A stretch of DNA of 64,000 nt from Variovorax paradoxus. GTDB taxonomy: Bacteria > Pseudomonadota > Gammaproteobacteria > Burkholderiales > Burkholderiaceae_C. Under the pieces are notes generated by a model. The model was not told the DNA's origin and made no database searches. It saw only the letters and a program-made list of their open reading frames with translations. This document shows positions 34,207 to 43,230 of this stretch, piece by piece. The stretch covers positions 806,001 to 870,000 of the forward strand of contig NZ_LR743508.1 in NCBI RefSeq assembly GCF_902712855.1, written 5' to 3'. A program made the translations under genes and the position numbers. The first letter of the stretch is position 1, and every line of letters starts with the position of its first letter.

Positions 34207-36363
34207 TCAGTACAGCTCGATGGCCTGGCGCAGCAACCCTGCTGGATCGGCGCTCGGCCCGACGAGGATCTCGACCTCGCCCGCCTCGAACACCGGCTGC
34301 AGGTCCGGCCCGAGGTAGCGCAGCTCGGCCGCCGGCAGCGCCAGGTTCACCGTGCCGGCCTCGCCGGGCTTCAGCCGCAGCTTGGCGTAGCCCTTGAGCT
34401 CCAGCAGCGGCCGGGTCACCCGGCCTAGCTTGCCGCGGGCGAACAGGAAGACGGTTTCCTCCGCCTCGCGCGCACCGTCGTTGCGCAGCGTGACGCTGAC
34501 CTTGATCGTGTCCTGCTCGCGCGCGCGACGCGGCTCGACCCGAATCCCGTCGTGGCTGAACCGGCCGTAGGTCAGGCCGTGGCCGAAGGCATACAGCGGC
34601 GTGTTGTCGACGTCCTGGTACTTGCTCGTGAAATAGTCGGCGGGATTCATCGGCCGGCCCGACGGGCGCTGGCCGAAGAAGACCGGCACCTGACCGATGG
34701 CGCGCGGCCAGCTCATCGGCGTGCGGCCGCCGGGGCTTGCCCGGCCCGTGACCACGTCGGCGATCGCGTGGCCGGCTTCGATGCCGAGGAACCACGCGGC
34801 CAGCAGCGCATCGGCGTGCTCGGCCAGCCAGGGAACGACGAGCGGGCGGCCCGAGAACAGGATGGCGACGACGGGAATGCCGAGCGCGTGTGCCCGCGCC
34901 GTCACCGCTTCGGCCAGCGCCTGCTGCCGGCCGGGAAGCGCGGGCGTGGCCCGGCTCGCGGCCTCGCCGCTCATCGTGGCGCGCTCGCCCAGGCACAGCA
35001 GCACGGCGTCGGCGCCTTCGCACAGCGCCACGGCGGCCTCGATGCCGCTGTCTTCGGCGCTGTTGTCGGCGCTCTCGATGGCAACGCCCGGCGCGTGGCG
35101 TATGTCGGTCTGCGGCAGCGCGGCGCGCAGGCCGGCCAGCACGCTCACGGCCGGCTCGTGCTCGCCGGCGCCCCACCACGGGCCTTTCATCTCGGTGATC
35201 GCGTCGGCCAGCGGCCCGATGACGCACAGCGCCTTCGGCGCCGCAGGCAGGGGCAGCGTGTCGCGCTCGTTCTTCAGCATGACGAGGGACTTGCGCGCTG
35301 CGTCGCGCGCCACTGCGTGCCGCTCGGCGACGACCGCCGCGGGCTCCGGCGTCGCGCCGCGGCGGTAGGGATCGTCGAACAGGCCGAGCTGCTCCTTGAG
35401 CCGCAGCACGCGGCGCACGCTCGCGTCGATCTCCTCGATGGTCACTCGTCCCTGCTCGAGTGCGACCGGCAGCCCCTTGCGGTAGGCGTCGGCCATCATG
35501 TCGATGTCGACGCCGGCCTTCAGCGCCAGCACCGCCGCATCGGCGAGATCGGCCGCGACGCCGTGCCTGATCAGCTCCGCGATCGCGTTGTAGTCGCTGA
35601 CGATGACGCCGTCCCAGCCCATCTCGCCGCGCAGCCACTCGCGCAGCAGCGGAATGTGCGCCGTCATCGGCACGCCGTTGAGATCGGTGAAGGCCGGCAT
35701 CAGCGTCGCGACCCCCGCGCGCACCGCCGCCGCGAAGCCCGGCAGGTGCACCTCGTGCAGCGTGCGCTCGGAGATGTCCACGGCCGCGTACTCGCGCCCC
35801 GCGGTGACGGCCCCGTAGGCGACGAAATGCTTCGCGCACGCGGCCAGCGATTCGGCCGACGACAGGTCGTCCCCCTGGAAGCCGCGCACCTTGGCCTGCG
35901 CGATGCGTGCGTTCAGCCACGGGTCTTCGCCGGGACCTTCCGCGGTGCGGCCCCAGCGCGGATCGCGCGACACGTCGAGCATCGGCGCGAAGGTCATCGC
36001 CAGGCCGTCGGCCGCGCCTTCGCGCGCCGCCTCGCGCGCCGTGCGTTCCCAGAGCGCTTCGTCGAAGGCGCCGGCCTCCGCCAGCGGAATGGGGAAGAGC
36101 GTGCGATGGCCGTGGATGATGTCCAGGCCGATCAGCAGCGGAATGCCGAGCCGCGACTTCTCGACGGCTAGGCGCTGCATTTCGTGCGTGGGGCCGGCAC
36201 CGACCATGTTAAGCAGGTTGCCGACGGTGCCGTCGACGATCGACTGCGTGGAGTCTCCCGCGAGCACGGGTCCGGTGACCGTGTAGCCGGAGGCAGTCAT
36301 CGTCAGCTGACCCAGCTTTTCAGCCAGCGTCATCCGGGCCAGGAGAGTATCGATGCGGCTCAT
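34207..36363 (-). CDS. glycoside hydrolase family 3 beta-glucosidase (BglX-like)
   Basis: From the ATG at 36363 the protein has 718 residues. It carries the GH3 N-terminal barrel (MTLAEKLGQLTM, LGIPLLIGLDIIHGHRTLFP, RDPRWGRTAEGPGEDPWL), the nucleophile Asp in GVIVSDYNAI, the GH3 C-terminal domain and a fibronectin III-like C-terminus (VSVTLRNDGAREAEETVFLF). BglX homologues are periplasmic, but I see no signal peptide here, so it may act in the cytoplasm on imported beta-glucosides. It is divergent from the glycoamylase-domain operon; GH3 enzymes commonly accompany GH144 enzymes in beta-1,2-glucan use. Confidence 0.92.
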   Translation of the reverse strand: MSRIDTLLARMTLAEKLGQLTMTASGYTVTGPVLAGDSTQSIVDGTVGNLLNMVGAGPTHEMQRLAVEKSRLGIPLLIGLDIIHGHRTLFPIPLAEAGAFDEALWERTAREAAREGAADGLAMTFAPMLDVSRDPRWGRTAEGPGEDPWLNARIAQAKVRGFQGDDLSSAESLAACAKHFVAYGAVTAGREYAAVDISERTLHEVHLPGFAAAVRAGVATLMPAFTDLNGVPMTAHIPLLREWLRGEMGWDGVIVSDYNAIAELIRHGVAADLADAAVLALKAGVDIDMMADAYRKGLPVALEQGRVTIEEIDASVRRVLRLKEQLGLFDDPYRRGATPEPAAVVAERHAVARDAARKSLVMLKNERDTLPLPAAPKALCVIGPLADAITEMKGPWWGAGEHEPAVSVLAGLRAALPQTDIRHAPGVAIESADNSAEDSGIEAAVALCEGADAVLLCLGERATMSGEAASRATPALPGRQQALAEAVTARAHALGIPVVAILFSGRPLVVPWLAEHADALLAAWFLGIEAGHAIADVVTGRASPGGRTPMSWPRAIGQVPVFFGQRPSGRPMNPADYFTSKYQDVDNTPLYAFGHGLTYGRFSHDGIRVEPRRAREQDTIKVSVTLRNDGAREAEETVFLFARGKLGRVTRPLLELKGYAKLRLKPGEAGTVNLALPAAELRYLGPDLQPVFEAGEVEILVGPSADPAGLLRQAIELY

Positions 36364-36489
36364 CAGGGATTTCGAATAGAACCCAGGGGGCCTAATGATG
36401 GCATGCTGCGGGGAAGCCGTCGGCCGCATGGCGCCGATGTTCGGTGAAACCGCAGGTGACACCCGCGACGAGAACGAAAGGAACCGTGC

Positions 36490-37785
36490 GTGTTGAAGGA
36501 CGACAGGAACCCGAAGGCACTGGCAGCCCTGCCCGATGAAGCCTTGATCGAAGCCGTGCAGCGGCAGACCTTCCGCTATTTCTGGGACGGCGCCGATGCC
36601 GCCAGCGGCCTGGCGCTCGACCGCCGCACGCTCGTCGCCGCCACGGGGCAAGACCTGCCCGACGACAGGGTCGCGATCGGCGGCACGGGCTTCGGCATCA
36701 TGGCCATGATCGTCGCGGTGGAGCGCGGCTGGATCACGCGCGATGCGGCGCTGGAGCGGCTGGGACGCATGCGCGACGCGCTCCTGCGCGCCAGGCGCTA
36801 CCACGGCACCTTCCCGCACTTCATGGACGGGGCGAGCGGCGAGACGATACCGATGAGCCCCAAGGACGATGCGGGCGACCTGGTCGAGACCTCGTTCCTC
36901 TGCATGGGCCTGCTCTGCGCACGCCAGTATTTCAGCGAGGACACGGCCGTGGCGCGCAAGCTGCGCGCCGACTTCGACACGCTGTGGCACGAGGTCGAGT
37001 GGAACTGGTTCACCCAGGGCGGGCGCGACGTCCTGTACTGGCACTGGAGCCCGAACCACGGCTGGGCCATGAACCACGAGATTCACGGCTGGAACGAGTG
37101 CCTCATCACCTACTTCCTGGCCGCGGCCGCGCCGCGCCATGCGATCGATCCGAAGGTCTACCACCGCGGCTTCGCCTCCGGCCCCGACTTCCTCAACGGC
37201 CGCTCGTACCACGGCATCGAACTGCCGCTGGGCCCGCCGAACGGCGGCCCGCTGTTCTTCGCGCACTACTCGTTCTGCGGCCTCGACCCACGCGGCCTGA
37301 AGGATCGCTACGCCGACTACTGGCAGCTCAACACCCGCCACGTGCAGGTCAACCGCGCGCACTGCGTCGCCAATCCGCGCGGCTTCAAGGGCTACGGCGA
37401 ATCGTGCTGGGGCCTCACCGCCAGCGACGACCCCGACGGCTACCTCGCGCACGATCCGAACAACGACAACGGCACCATCTCGCCGACGGCCGCGCTGGCC
37501 AGCCTGCCGTACGCGCCTGCCGAAGTGATGCGGGTGCTGCGGCATTTCCTCTCGGTTCACGGCGAACGCGTGTGGCGGGACTACGGCTTCATCGACGCGT
37601 TCTGCGAAACGCGCGACTGGTTCGCGGACACCTACCTGGCCATCGACCAGGGCCCCATCGTGGTGATGATGGAGAACCACCGCACCGGCCTGCTGTGGAA
37701 GCTGTTCATGAGCGTGCCCGAGGTGCAGGCCGGATTGCGCCGCCTGGACTTCAGCAGCCCCCATCTCGGGTCGCCCGAACCGTGA
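36490..37785 (+). CDS. glycoamylase-domain (GH144-like) glycoside hydrolase
   Basis: A GTG start with an AGGAA ribosome site 6 bp upstream gives 431 residues. The sequence has the PF10091 'glycoamylase' pattern: LQRQTFRYFWDGA-like start, GGTGFGIMAMIVAVERGW, TLWHEVEWNWF, WHWSPNHGWAMNHEIHGWNE, LPLGPPNGGPLFFAHYSF and GLTASDDPDGY. Characterised members are GH144 endo-beta-1,2-glucanases. The usual signal peptide is absent. It is the first of four genes whose stop and start codons overlap. A GH3 beta-glucosidase is divergent 126 bp away, consistent with degradation of beta-glucan oligosaccharides. Confidence 0.85.
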   Translation: MLKDDRNPKALAALPDEALIEAVQRQTFRYFWDGADAASGLALDRRTLVAATGQDLPDDRVAIGGTGFGIMAMIVAVERGWITRDAALERLGRMRDALLRARRYHGTFPHFMDGASGETIPMSPKDDAGDLVETSFLCMGLLCARQYFSEDTAVARKLRADFDTLWHEVEWNWFTQGGRDVLYWHWSPNHGWAMNHEIHGWNECLITYFLAAAAPRHAIDPKVYHRGFASGPDFLNGRSYHGIELPLGPPNGGPLFFAHYSFCGLDPRGLKDRYADYWQLNTRHVQVNRAHCVANPRGFKGYGESCWGLTASDDPDGYLAHDPNNDNGTISPTAALASLPYAPAEVMRVLRHFLSVHGERVWRDYGFIDAFCETRDWFADTYLAIDQGPIVVMMENHRTGLLWKLFMSVPEVQAGLRRLDFSSPHLGSPEP

Positions 37786-39182
37786 TGTCCGGCGCGGCGC
37801 AGCGGCCGGACGCGGCCTTCGAGGCCTGGCTCGAAAGGCAGTTGTCCCATTCGGCGAGCGCGATGCTGTCCAGCGTCTCGCCGCTGTCGATCGTCAAGCA
37901 TCGCGACGGTTTCGGCCAGACCGTGCAGCCGGTCGCCGGTGCCATCGTCGCCTCGCCCGTGCTCGGCAACTACGACCCCGACCCCGACTACTTCTTCCAC
38001 TGGTTCCGGGATTCCGCGGTGGTCATCGATGCGCTGCGCCTGCTCTACGCCGAGCGGCGCATCGGCGACGAAGCGCTGCAGCACCTGCGCGACTTCACCC
38101 GCTTCAGCCTCGCGCTGAACGAACTCGACGGCCGCGCGGTGGCCGCCGTGCAGGACCGGGGCGCGCGCGTGGAGCCGCGGCTGCTGCAGTACCTGCGCGA
38201 AGACCAGGACCTCGTGCATGTGCACGGCGACGCCGTCGTCGCCGAGACAAGGGTGAACCCCGACGGCACGCTCGACATCCTCCGGTGGGCGCGCCCGCAG
38301 CACGACGGCCCGCCGTTGCGCGCGATCGCACTGCTGCGCTGGGTGGCCGGGGAGCACCTCGACGCGGCCCTGCTGGCCGAGGTTGAACCGCTGATCCGCT
38401 TCGATCTCGGCTTCACCCTGCGCCACTGGCGCGAGCCGTCGTTCGACATCTGGGAAGAGGAAAGCGGCCATCACTACTACACGCTGCGCATCTCCGCCGC
38501 CGCGCTGGCCGACGGCGCGGCGTGGCTCGAAGGCCTGGGCGAGACGGCACAGGCGCAGCGTTGCCGGGAGGAGTCGTACGCCGTGCTGCGCCTGCTCGAT
38601 GGCTACTGGGTCGATGAGCGCGAGGCGACGCACGGCTACTACAGCTCGCGCGTGCTGCCGGACGGCCAGCCCAGCCCGAAGGCGCTCGACATCGCGGTGA
38701 TCCTTTCGGCGATCCACGGCCTCGGCACCGGCATCGACATCCGGGCCGCGCACGGGCCGGCCGATCCGCGCATGCAGGCCACGCTGGCGCGGCTCGACGC
38801 GCTGTTCGATGCGGCCTATCCGATCAACCACGGCCGTGCCGCGGGGCGCGGCGCGGCCATGGGCCGCTACGCCGGCGACGTGTACTGCTCCGGCGGTGCG
38901 TACTACTTCTCGACGCTCGGCGCCGCCGAGTTCTGCTTCCGCGCCGCGGCGTCGGCGAGCGGCGATGCACGCGGCCGGGACTGGCTGGCGCGCGGCGACG
39001 CCTACCTCGCCACCGTGCGCGCGTACACGCCGGACGGCGGCGACCTGTCCGAACAGTTCGACCAGCGCAGCGGCGCGCAGACCTCGGCGAAGCAACTGGC
39101 CTGGAGCCACGCCGCATTCATTTCGTGTGTCTCGGCCCGCCGCATCGCAACAGCCGCCTGCCGGGCGCCGCACCAGCGATGA
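37785..39182 (+). CDS. GH15-like glucoamylase
   Basis: The ATG shares its first base with the previous TGA stop. The 465-residue protein is a GH15 (alpha/alpha)6 barrel: DPDYFFHWFRDSAVVIDAL, FDIWEEESGHHYYTLRIS with the catalytic Glu, and a late GGDLSEQFDQRSGAQTSAKQLAWSHAAF that holds the second Glu and the substrate loop. No signal peptide is seen, so it acts inside the cell or is not exported by Sec. Inverting hydrolysis of alpha-glucosidic ends is the family activity. Its coupling to a GH144-like enzyme is unusual, as the two families normally use different linkages. Confidence 0.85.
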   Translation: MSGAAQRPDAAFEAWLERQLSHSASAMLSSVSPLSIVKHRDGFGQTVQPVAGAIVASPVLGNYDPDPDYFFHWFRDSAVVIDALRLLYAERRIGDEALQHLRDFTRFSLALNELDGRAVAAVQDRGARVEPRLLQYLREDQDLVHVHGDAVVAETRVNPDGTLDILRWARPQHDGPPLRAIALLRWVAGEHLDAALLAEVEPLIRFDLGFTLRHWREPSFDIWEEESGHHYYTLRISAAALADGAAWLEGLGETAQAQRCREESYAVLRLLDGYWVDEREATHGYYSSRVLPDGQPSPKALDIAVILSAIHGLGTGIDIRAAHGPADPRMQATLARLDALFDAAYPINHGRAAGRGAAMGRYAGDVYCSGGAYYFSTLGAAEFCFRAAASASGDARGRDWLARGDAYLATVRAYTPDGGDLSEQFDQRSGAQTSAKQLAWSHAAFISCVSARRIATAACRAPHQR

Positions 39183-40948
39183 GCGAGAGGCCGGAGACCC
39201 GCGTCGAGCCGCTGCCGAAAACCGGCGTGTTCCGCCAGGTCGGCGAGCTGCTCGGCGCCTTGCGGGCGTCCCCGGTCGCGAAGACGCTGCTTGGGCTCGT
39301 GGGCGCCATCGTCGTGGTGGTTGCGCTCACGGCCTACGGGCAGATCGAGCTCAACAGCTGGAACAAGCCGTTCTACGACGCGATCTCGCGCCGCGATTTG
39401 AACGAATTCGTCGTGCAGGTCGGCGTGTTCGCGATCATCGCGGGCGTGCTGCTGGTGCTGAACGTGGCGCAGCGGTGGCTTGGCGAAACCTTGCAGCTGA
39501 AGTTGCGCGAGGCCGTGGTCAACGACCTCGTGGGGCGGTGGCTGCAGCCGCGCCGGGCGTTCTGGCTCCAGGCCAGCGGCCCGATGGGAGCCCACCCCGA
39601 CCAGCGCATGCACGACGACACGCTCAAGCTGTGCGACCTGTCGGTCAACCTCGGCGTGGGCCTGCTGCAGGCGGCGATGCTGTTCGGCAGCTTCGCGAGC
39701 GTCCTGTGGGTGCTCTCGAAGGACTTCAGCCTGTTCTTCGACGGCAAGGACCACGTGCTGCCGGGCTTCATGCTGTGGGCGGCGATCGCCTATGCGGTCG
39801 CGGGCTCGCTGGTCACCTACTGGGTCGGCAACGGCCTGATCTCGCGCAACGCCGAGCGCTATGCGCGCGAAGGCGAACTGCGCTTCTCGCTGACGCGCAT
39901 CAACGAACACCTCGACGGGATTTCGCTGGCGGGTGGCGAGGGCGACGAGAAGCGCCGCGTCGCCATGCATTTCGGCGACGTGCTGCGCGCCACCTCGCGC
40001 GTGGTGATGGGCCTGACCAACCTGACATGGGTCACTGCAGGCTTCGGCTGGGTCACCATCATCGCGCCGACGCTGGTGGCCTCGCCCCTCTACTTCTCGG
40101 GCAAGGTCTCGTTCGGCGGGTTGATGATGGCCGCCGCGGCTTTCACGCAGGCGCAGTCGTCGCTGCGCTGGTTCGTCGACAACTTCAGCATCATTGCCGA
40201 CTGGCGCGCCACGCTGCTGCGCGTGTCCGACCTGCGCCGGATGCTCGCAGCCGACCTGGAGGCGCAGCAGGCCGGCGGCCGCATCGCCTACGAGGAGGGC
40301 GAAGCCGGCGCGCTCGCGATCGAAGCGCTCGAGGTCCGCTCGTGGACCGGCTACGACCAGCTCGACGCGCCGGCGCTCGTCGTGCGCCGCGGCCAGTGCC
40401 TCCTGATCCTCGGCACGCCGGGCACCGAGAAGACCCTGCTGTTCCGCGCGCTCGCGGGGCTCTGGCCCTGGGGCTCGGGCACCGTGCGCCGGCCCGCGGG
40501 CGAGACGATCCACTACATGCCGCGCGGCACACCCTACATTCCGCGCGGCACGCTGTCCGAGGTGCTGTCGTACGCGACGGAACCGGCAAACTATCCGCGT
40601 GAGGCCATGGTGGCCGCACTGGCGAGCGTGGGCCTCCAGCGCCTGGAACCATCGCTGAACAAGACCGGGCGCTGGGAAAGCGAGCTCAGCATGGACGAGC
40701 AGTTGCGGCTGGGCTTCGCCCGCGTGGTGCTGCAGGCGCCGGCCTGGCTGGTGATGGACGAGGCCTTCAGCGCGTTCGACGACGACTCCCTCGAACTGAT
40801 CATCGGCGTGCTGGGCGAGCTCACGAACACCGGCATCGTCCACATCGGTTCGCCCGGCGAGGCGCGCGACCGGCTGTTCACGCAGGTGGTGCACCTGGTC
40901 AAGGCGCCGGACGCCGCGGACGCGATGTCCGGGGAGCAGCGGGCATGA
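39179..40948 (+). CDS. ABC_membrane_2 (YddA/SbmA-like) ABC transporter with degenerate Walker A
   Basis: ATGA overlap couples it to the preceding gene. The 589-residue fusion has about six transmembrane helices (residues ~35-370) with the family's LNSWNKPFYDAISRRDLNEF and HPDQRMHDDTLKL stretches, and a C-terminal ATPase domain. The Walker A reads GTPGTEKT, with Glu417 in place of the invariant Gly, and the signature is LSMDEQ instead of LSGGEQ, while Walker B (WLVMDEAFSAFD) is intact. ATP hydrolysis is therefore doubtful. Relatives transport peptides, antibiotics or cobalamin; the cargo here is likely a glucan-related compound by context. Confidence 0.82.
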   Translation: MSERPETRVEPLPKTGVFRQVGELLGALRASPVAKTLLGLVGAIVVVVALTAYGQIELNSWNKPFYDAISRRDLNEFVVQVGVFAIIAGVLLVLNVAQRWLGETLQLKLREAVVNDLVGRWLQPRRAFWLQASGPMGAHPDQRMHDDTLKLCDLSVNLGVGLLQAAMLFGSFASVLWVLSKDFSLFFDGKDHVLPGFMLWAAIAYAVAGSLVTYWVGNGLISRNAERYAREGELRFSLTRINEHLDGISLAGGEGDEKRRVAMHFGDVLRATSRVVMGLTNLTWVTAGFGWVTIIAPTLVASPLYFSGKVSFGGLMMAAAAFTQAQSSLRWFVDNFSIIADWRATLLRVSDLRRMLAADLEAQQAGGRIAYEEGEAGALAIEALEVRSWTGYDQLDAPALVVRRGQCLLILGTPGTEKTLLFRALAGLWPWGSGTVRRPAGETIHYMPRGTPYIPRGTLSEVLSYATEPANYPREAMVAALASVGLQRLEPSLNKTGRWESELSMDEQLRLGFARVVLQAPAWLVMDEAFSAFDDDSLELIIGVLGELTNTGIVHIGSPGEARDRLFTQVVHLVKAPDAADAMSGEQRA

Positions 40949-43227
40949 AGCAGCCCCGGTCGACCGTCAGCCGCGCGCGCCGCGCGCTCATGCGGCTGGC
41001 GCTTGCATTGCCCGTCGGGTCGTGGGCGGCGGACTTCGGCTTCCGGCCGCCGCCCGATCCCGACGATGCCTCCACCGCCGAGCTGATGCGGGACCTGGCC
41101 CAGCGCATCCTGCCGGTGTACCAGGAGGCGGACACCGACGTCTTCCTGGCCAACGTGACCGCGCTGCAGATCGTGAGCGGCGCCTACCGCGCCGCCTACG
41201 ACAGCAGCGCTTCGCTGCGCAGCCGCCGGCAGGGCAAGCCGTTCGACGGACTGGTCGAGCGGGCGATCCTCGACGGCATCTACTCGCGTGCGCGTGCACG
41301 CGAGGCGGACGATCGGATCGCTTTCGCCGACGCCTACGCGCGGTCGTTCCAGGAACTGGTCGCGCCGCTCGGCAACGCGCAGGCGCAGGCCATCATGGCG
41401 CGGCTCGAGATCCCGCCGGCGGTGTTCAGGGAGCCGCTGCAGCAGGCCTTCGACCTCTGGCGCGCGAAGGGCAGCCTGCCCGAGGCCGATGCGCTGGCAC
41501 TGGTGCGGACCTGGCTTTCGTACCAGTCGCGCCGCAGCTTCGGTGCGCTGCTGCCCGAATTGTTCGCGGCGGAAAACAGCAGCCGCTACACGGCGGAGGC
41601 CGGCATCCGGATTCCGGTGCGCGGGGGCGTCATCCATGCGAGCGTGGTGCGGCCCGGCCGCGCGACCGGCCCCCTGCCGGCCCTGCTGCGGTTCACGCTC
41701 GATCCCGCCGAGGACGACGCCCGGAGCAGCGCTGCCCGGGGCTACGTGGGCGTCACCGCGTACGTGCGCGGACGCACGCCCGACGGCAAGGGCGCGGTGT
41801 GGCCGTTCGTGCGCGACGGCGAGGACGCCGCGGCCGTCATCGACTGGGTGTCCCGGCAGGCGTGGAGCGACGGCCGCGTCTGCATGCTCGGCGACGGCTA
41901 TTCCGGCTACGCCGCCTGGGCGGCCGCACGCCGGCGGCCGGCCGCGCTCAAGGCCATCGCCACCATCTCGCCGATGGCCCCGGGCATCGACTTCCCGATG
42001 GCCGGGCAGATCTTCCGCAACGCGATGGTCCGCTGGGCGCAGGAACATGCGCTGGCCGAGCCCATGCCGGCTGGCATCGCCGCCGATGCGAACCCCGACG
42101 CCGCATGGCAGGCACTCGATGCGCGCTGGTACCAGGGTCGCCGCCCCTACTGGGACGTGGACCGCGTCCTGCTGGGCAAGCGCAGCAGGCTGATCCGGAC
42201 CTGGCTCACGCACCCGAGCCACGACCGCTACTGGCAGAAGTTCCTGCCGTCGGCCGAGCAGTTCGCCCGCATCGACATCCCGGTGCTCAGCTTCGCCGGC
42301 TACTACGGCGCCGACGCCGGCGCGCTCTACTACCACCAGGAGCATCTTCGCCACCGGCCCCAGGCCGACACGACGCTGCTCGTCGGGCCCTACGATGCGG
42401 CCTCGATCCGGAACGGTACGGGGCCGACGCTGCGCGACTACACGCTCGACCCGACCGCACGCGTCGACCTGCCCGAGCTGCGCTATGCGTGGCTCGACCA
42501 CATCCTCAACGGCGCGGGCAAGCCGCCGTTGCTGGCGGACCGCGTCAACTACCAGGTGATGGGCACGGACCAGTGGCGCCATGTGCCGGCGCTGAATGCG
42601 CCGCAGGCCAACCGGTTGCGCCTGTACCTCGACACCGGCGAGCGCGACGACCCGCACCGCCTGCTGCCCGCGCCCGCCGGGGGCGATGGCAACGCGCGGC
42701 TCGCGGTCGATCTCGCCGACCGGAGCGACGTGCGCGTCCCCTGGCCGGACGCGCTGCGCGTGAAGCAGCTGCAGGCGCGCAGCAGCATCAGCTTCGCCAG
42801 CGAGCCATTCGCGGAAGCGACCGAGATCGCCGGCAGCCTGCGGGGCGTGTTCGACATCACGCCGTCGCGGCAGGACGTGGACTTCGGCATCTCGCTCTAC
42901 GAGCAGACGGAGAGCGGCGACTACCAGCTGCTGTTCGAGCCTTACGACTTCCGCGCCAGCTATGCGGGCCATCGCGTGCGCCGCCGGCTCCTGCGGGCCG
43001 GCGAACGCCAGCTGCTGCCGTTCACCGTCGAGCGCGTGACGGCATGCAGGATCGCGGCGGGCAGCCGCATCGTGCTGGTGATCGGGATCAACAGGCGGCC
43101 CGACCGGCAGGTCAACTACGGCAGCGGCAAGGATGTGAATTCGGAAACCATCGCGGATGCCCGCTGGCCGCTGCGCGTGCGCTGGCACGCGCGCAGCTAC
43201 GTCGAGATCCAGGCCGGCCCGCCCTGA
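40945..43227 (+). CDS. CocE/NonD-like (S15 family) secreted protein with altered triad
   Basis: ATGA overlap couples it to the ABC gene. The 760-residue protein starts with a signal-like segment (MRLALALPVGSWAA) and an extra ~180-residue helical region. Next is the alpha/beta hydrolase core with nucleophile Ser320 in GDGYSGYAAW. The C-terminal jelly roll (RQDVDFGISLYEQTESGDY) is typical of X-Pro dipeptidyl-peptidase/cocaine-esterase relatives. The expected GPWxH motif reads GPYDAAS, so the catalytic His is missing at ~485, and the Asp motif (GGWYD-like) reads GYYGADAG. It may be a non-catalytic binding protein or an enzyme with a shifted triad. Confidence 0.75.
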   Translation: MKQPRSTVSRARRALMRLALALPVGSWAADFGFRPPPDPDDASTAELMRDLAQRILPVYQEADTDVFLANVTALQIVSGAYRAAYDSSASLRSRRQGKPFDGLVERAILDGIYSRARAREADDRIAFADAYARSFQELVAPLGNAQAQAIMARLEIPPAVFREPLQQAFDLWRAKGSLPEADALALVRTWLSYQSRRSFGALLPELFAAENSSRYTAEAGIRIPVRGGVIHASVVRPGRATGPLPALLRFTLDPAEDDARSSAARGYVGVTAYVRGRTPDGKGAVWPFVRDGEDAAAVIDWVSRQAWSDGRVCMLGDGYSGYAAWAAARRRPAALKAIATISPMAPGIDFPMAGQIFRNAMVRWAQEHALAEPMPAGIAADANPDAAWQALDARWYQGRRPYWDVDRVLLGKRSRLIRTWLTHPSHDRYWQKFLPSAEQFARIDIPVLSFAGYYGADAGALYYHQEHLRHRPQADTTLLVGPYDAASIRNGTGPTLRDYTLDPTARVDLPELRYAWLDHILNGAGKPPLLADRVNYQVMGTDQWRHVPALNAPQANRLRLYLDTGERDDPHRLLPAPAGGDGNARLAVDLADRSDVRVPWPDALRVKQLQARSSISFASEPFAEATEIAGSLRGVFDITPSRQDVDFGISLYEQTESGDYQLLFEPYDFRASYAGHRVRRRLLRAGERQLLPFTVERVTACRIAAGSRIVLVIGINRRPDRQVNYGSGKDVNSETIADARWPLRVRWHARSYVEIQAGPP

Positions 43228-43230
43228 GCG

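Noticed and set aside
36364..37764. Extension of the GH3 gene to a 1185-codon minus-strand frame
   Set aside because: The GH3 family N-terminus begins at the ATG at 36363; the extra residues are antisense to the GH144-like gene and show no domain.
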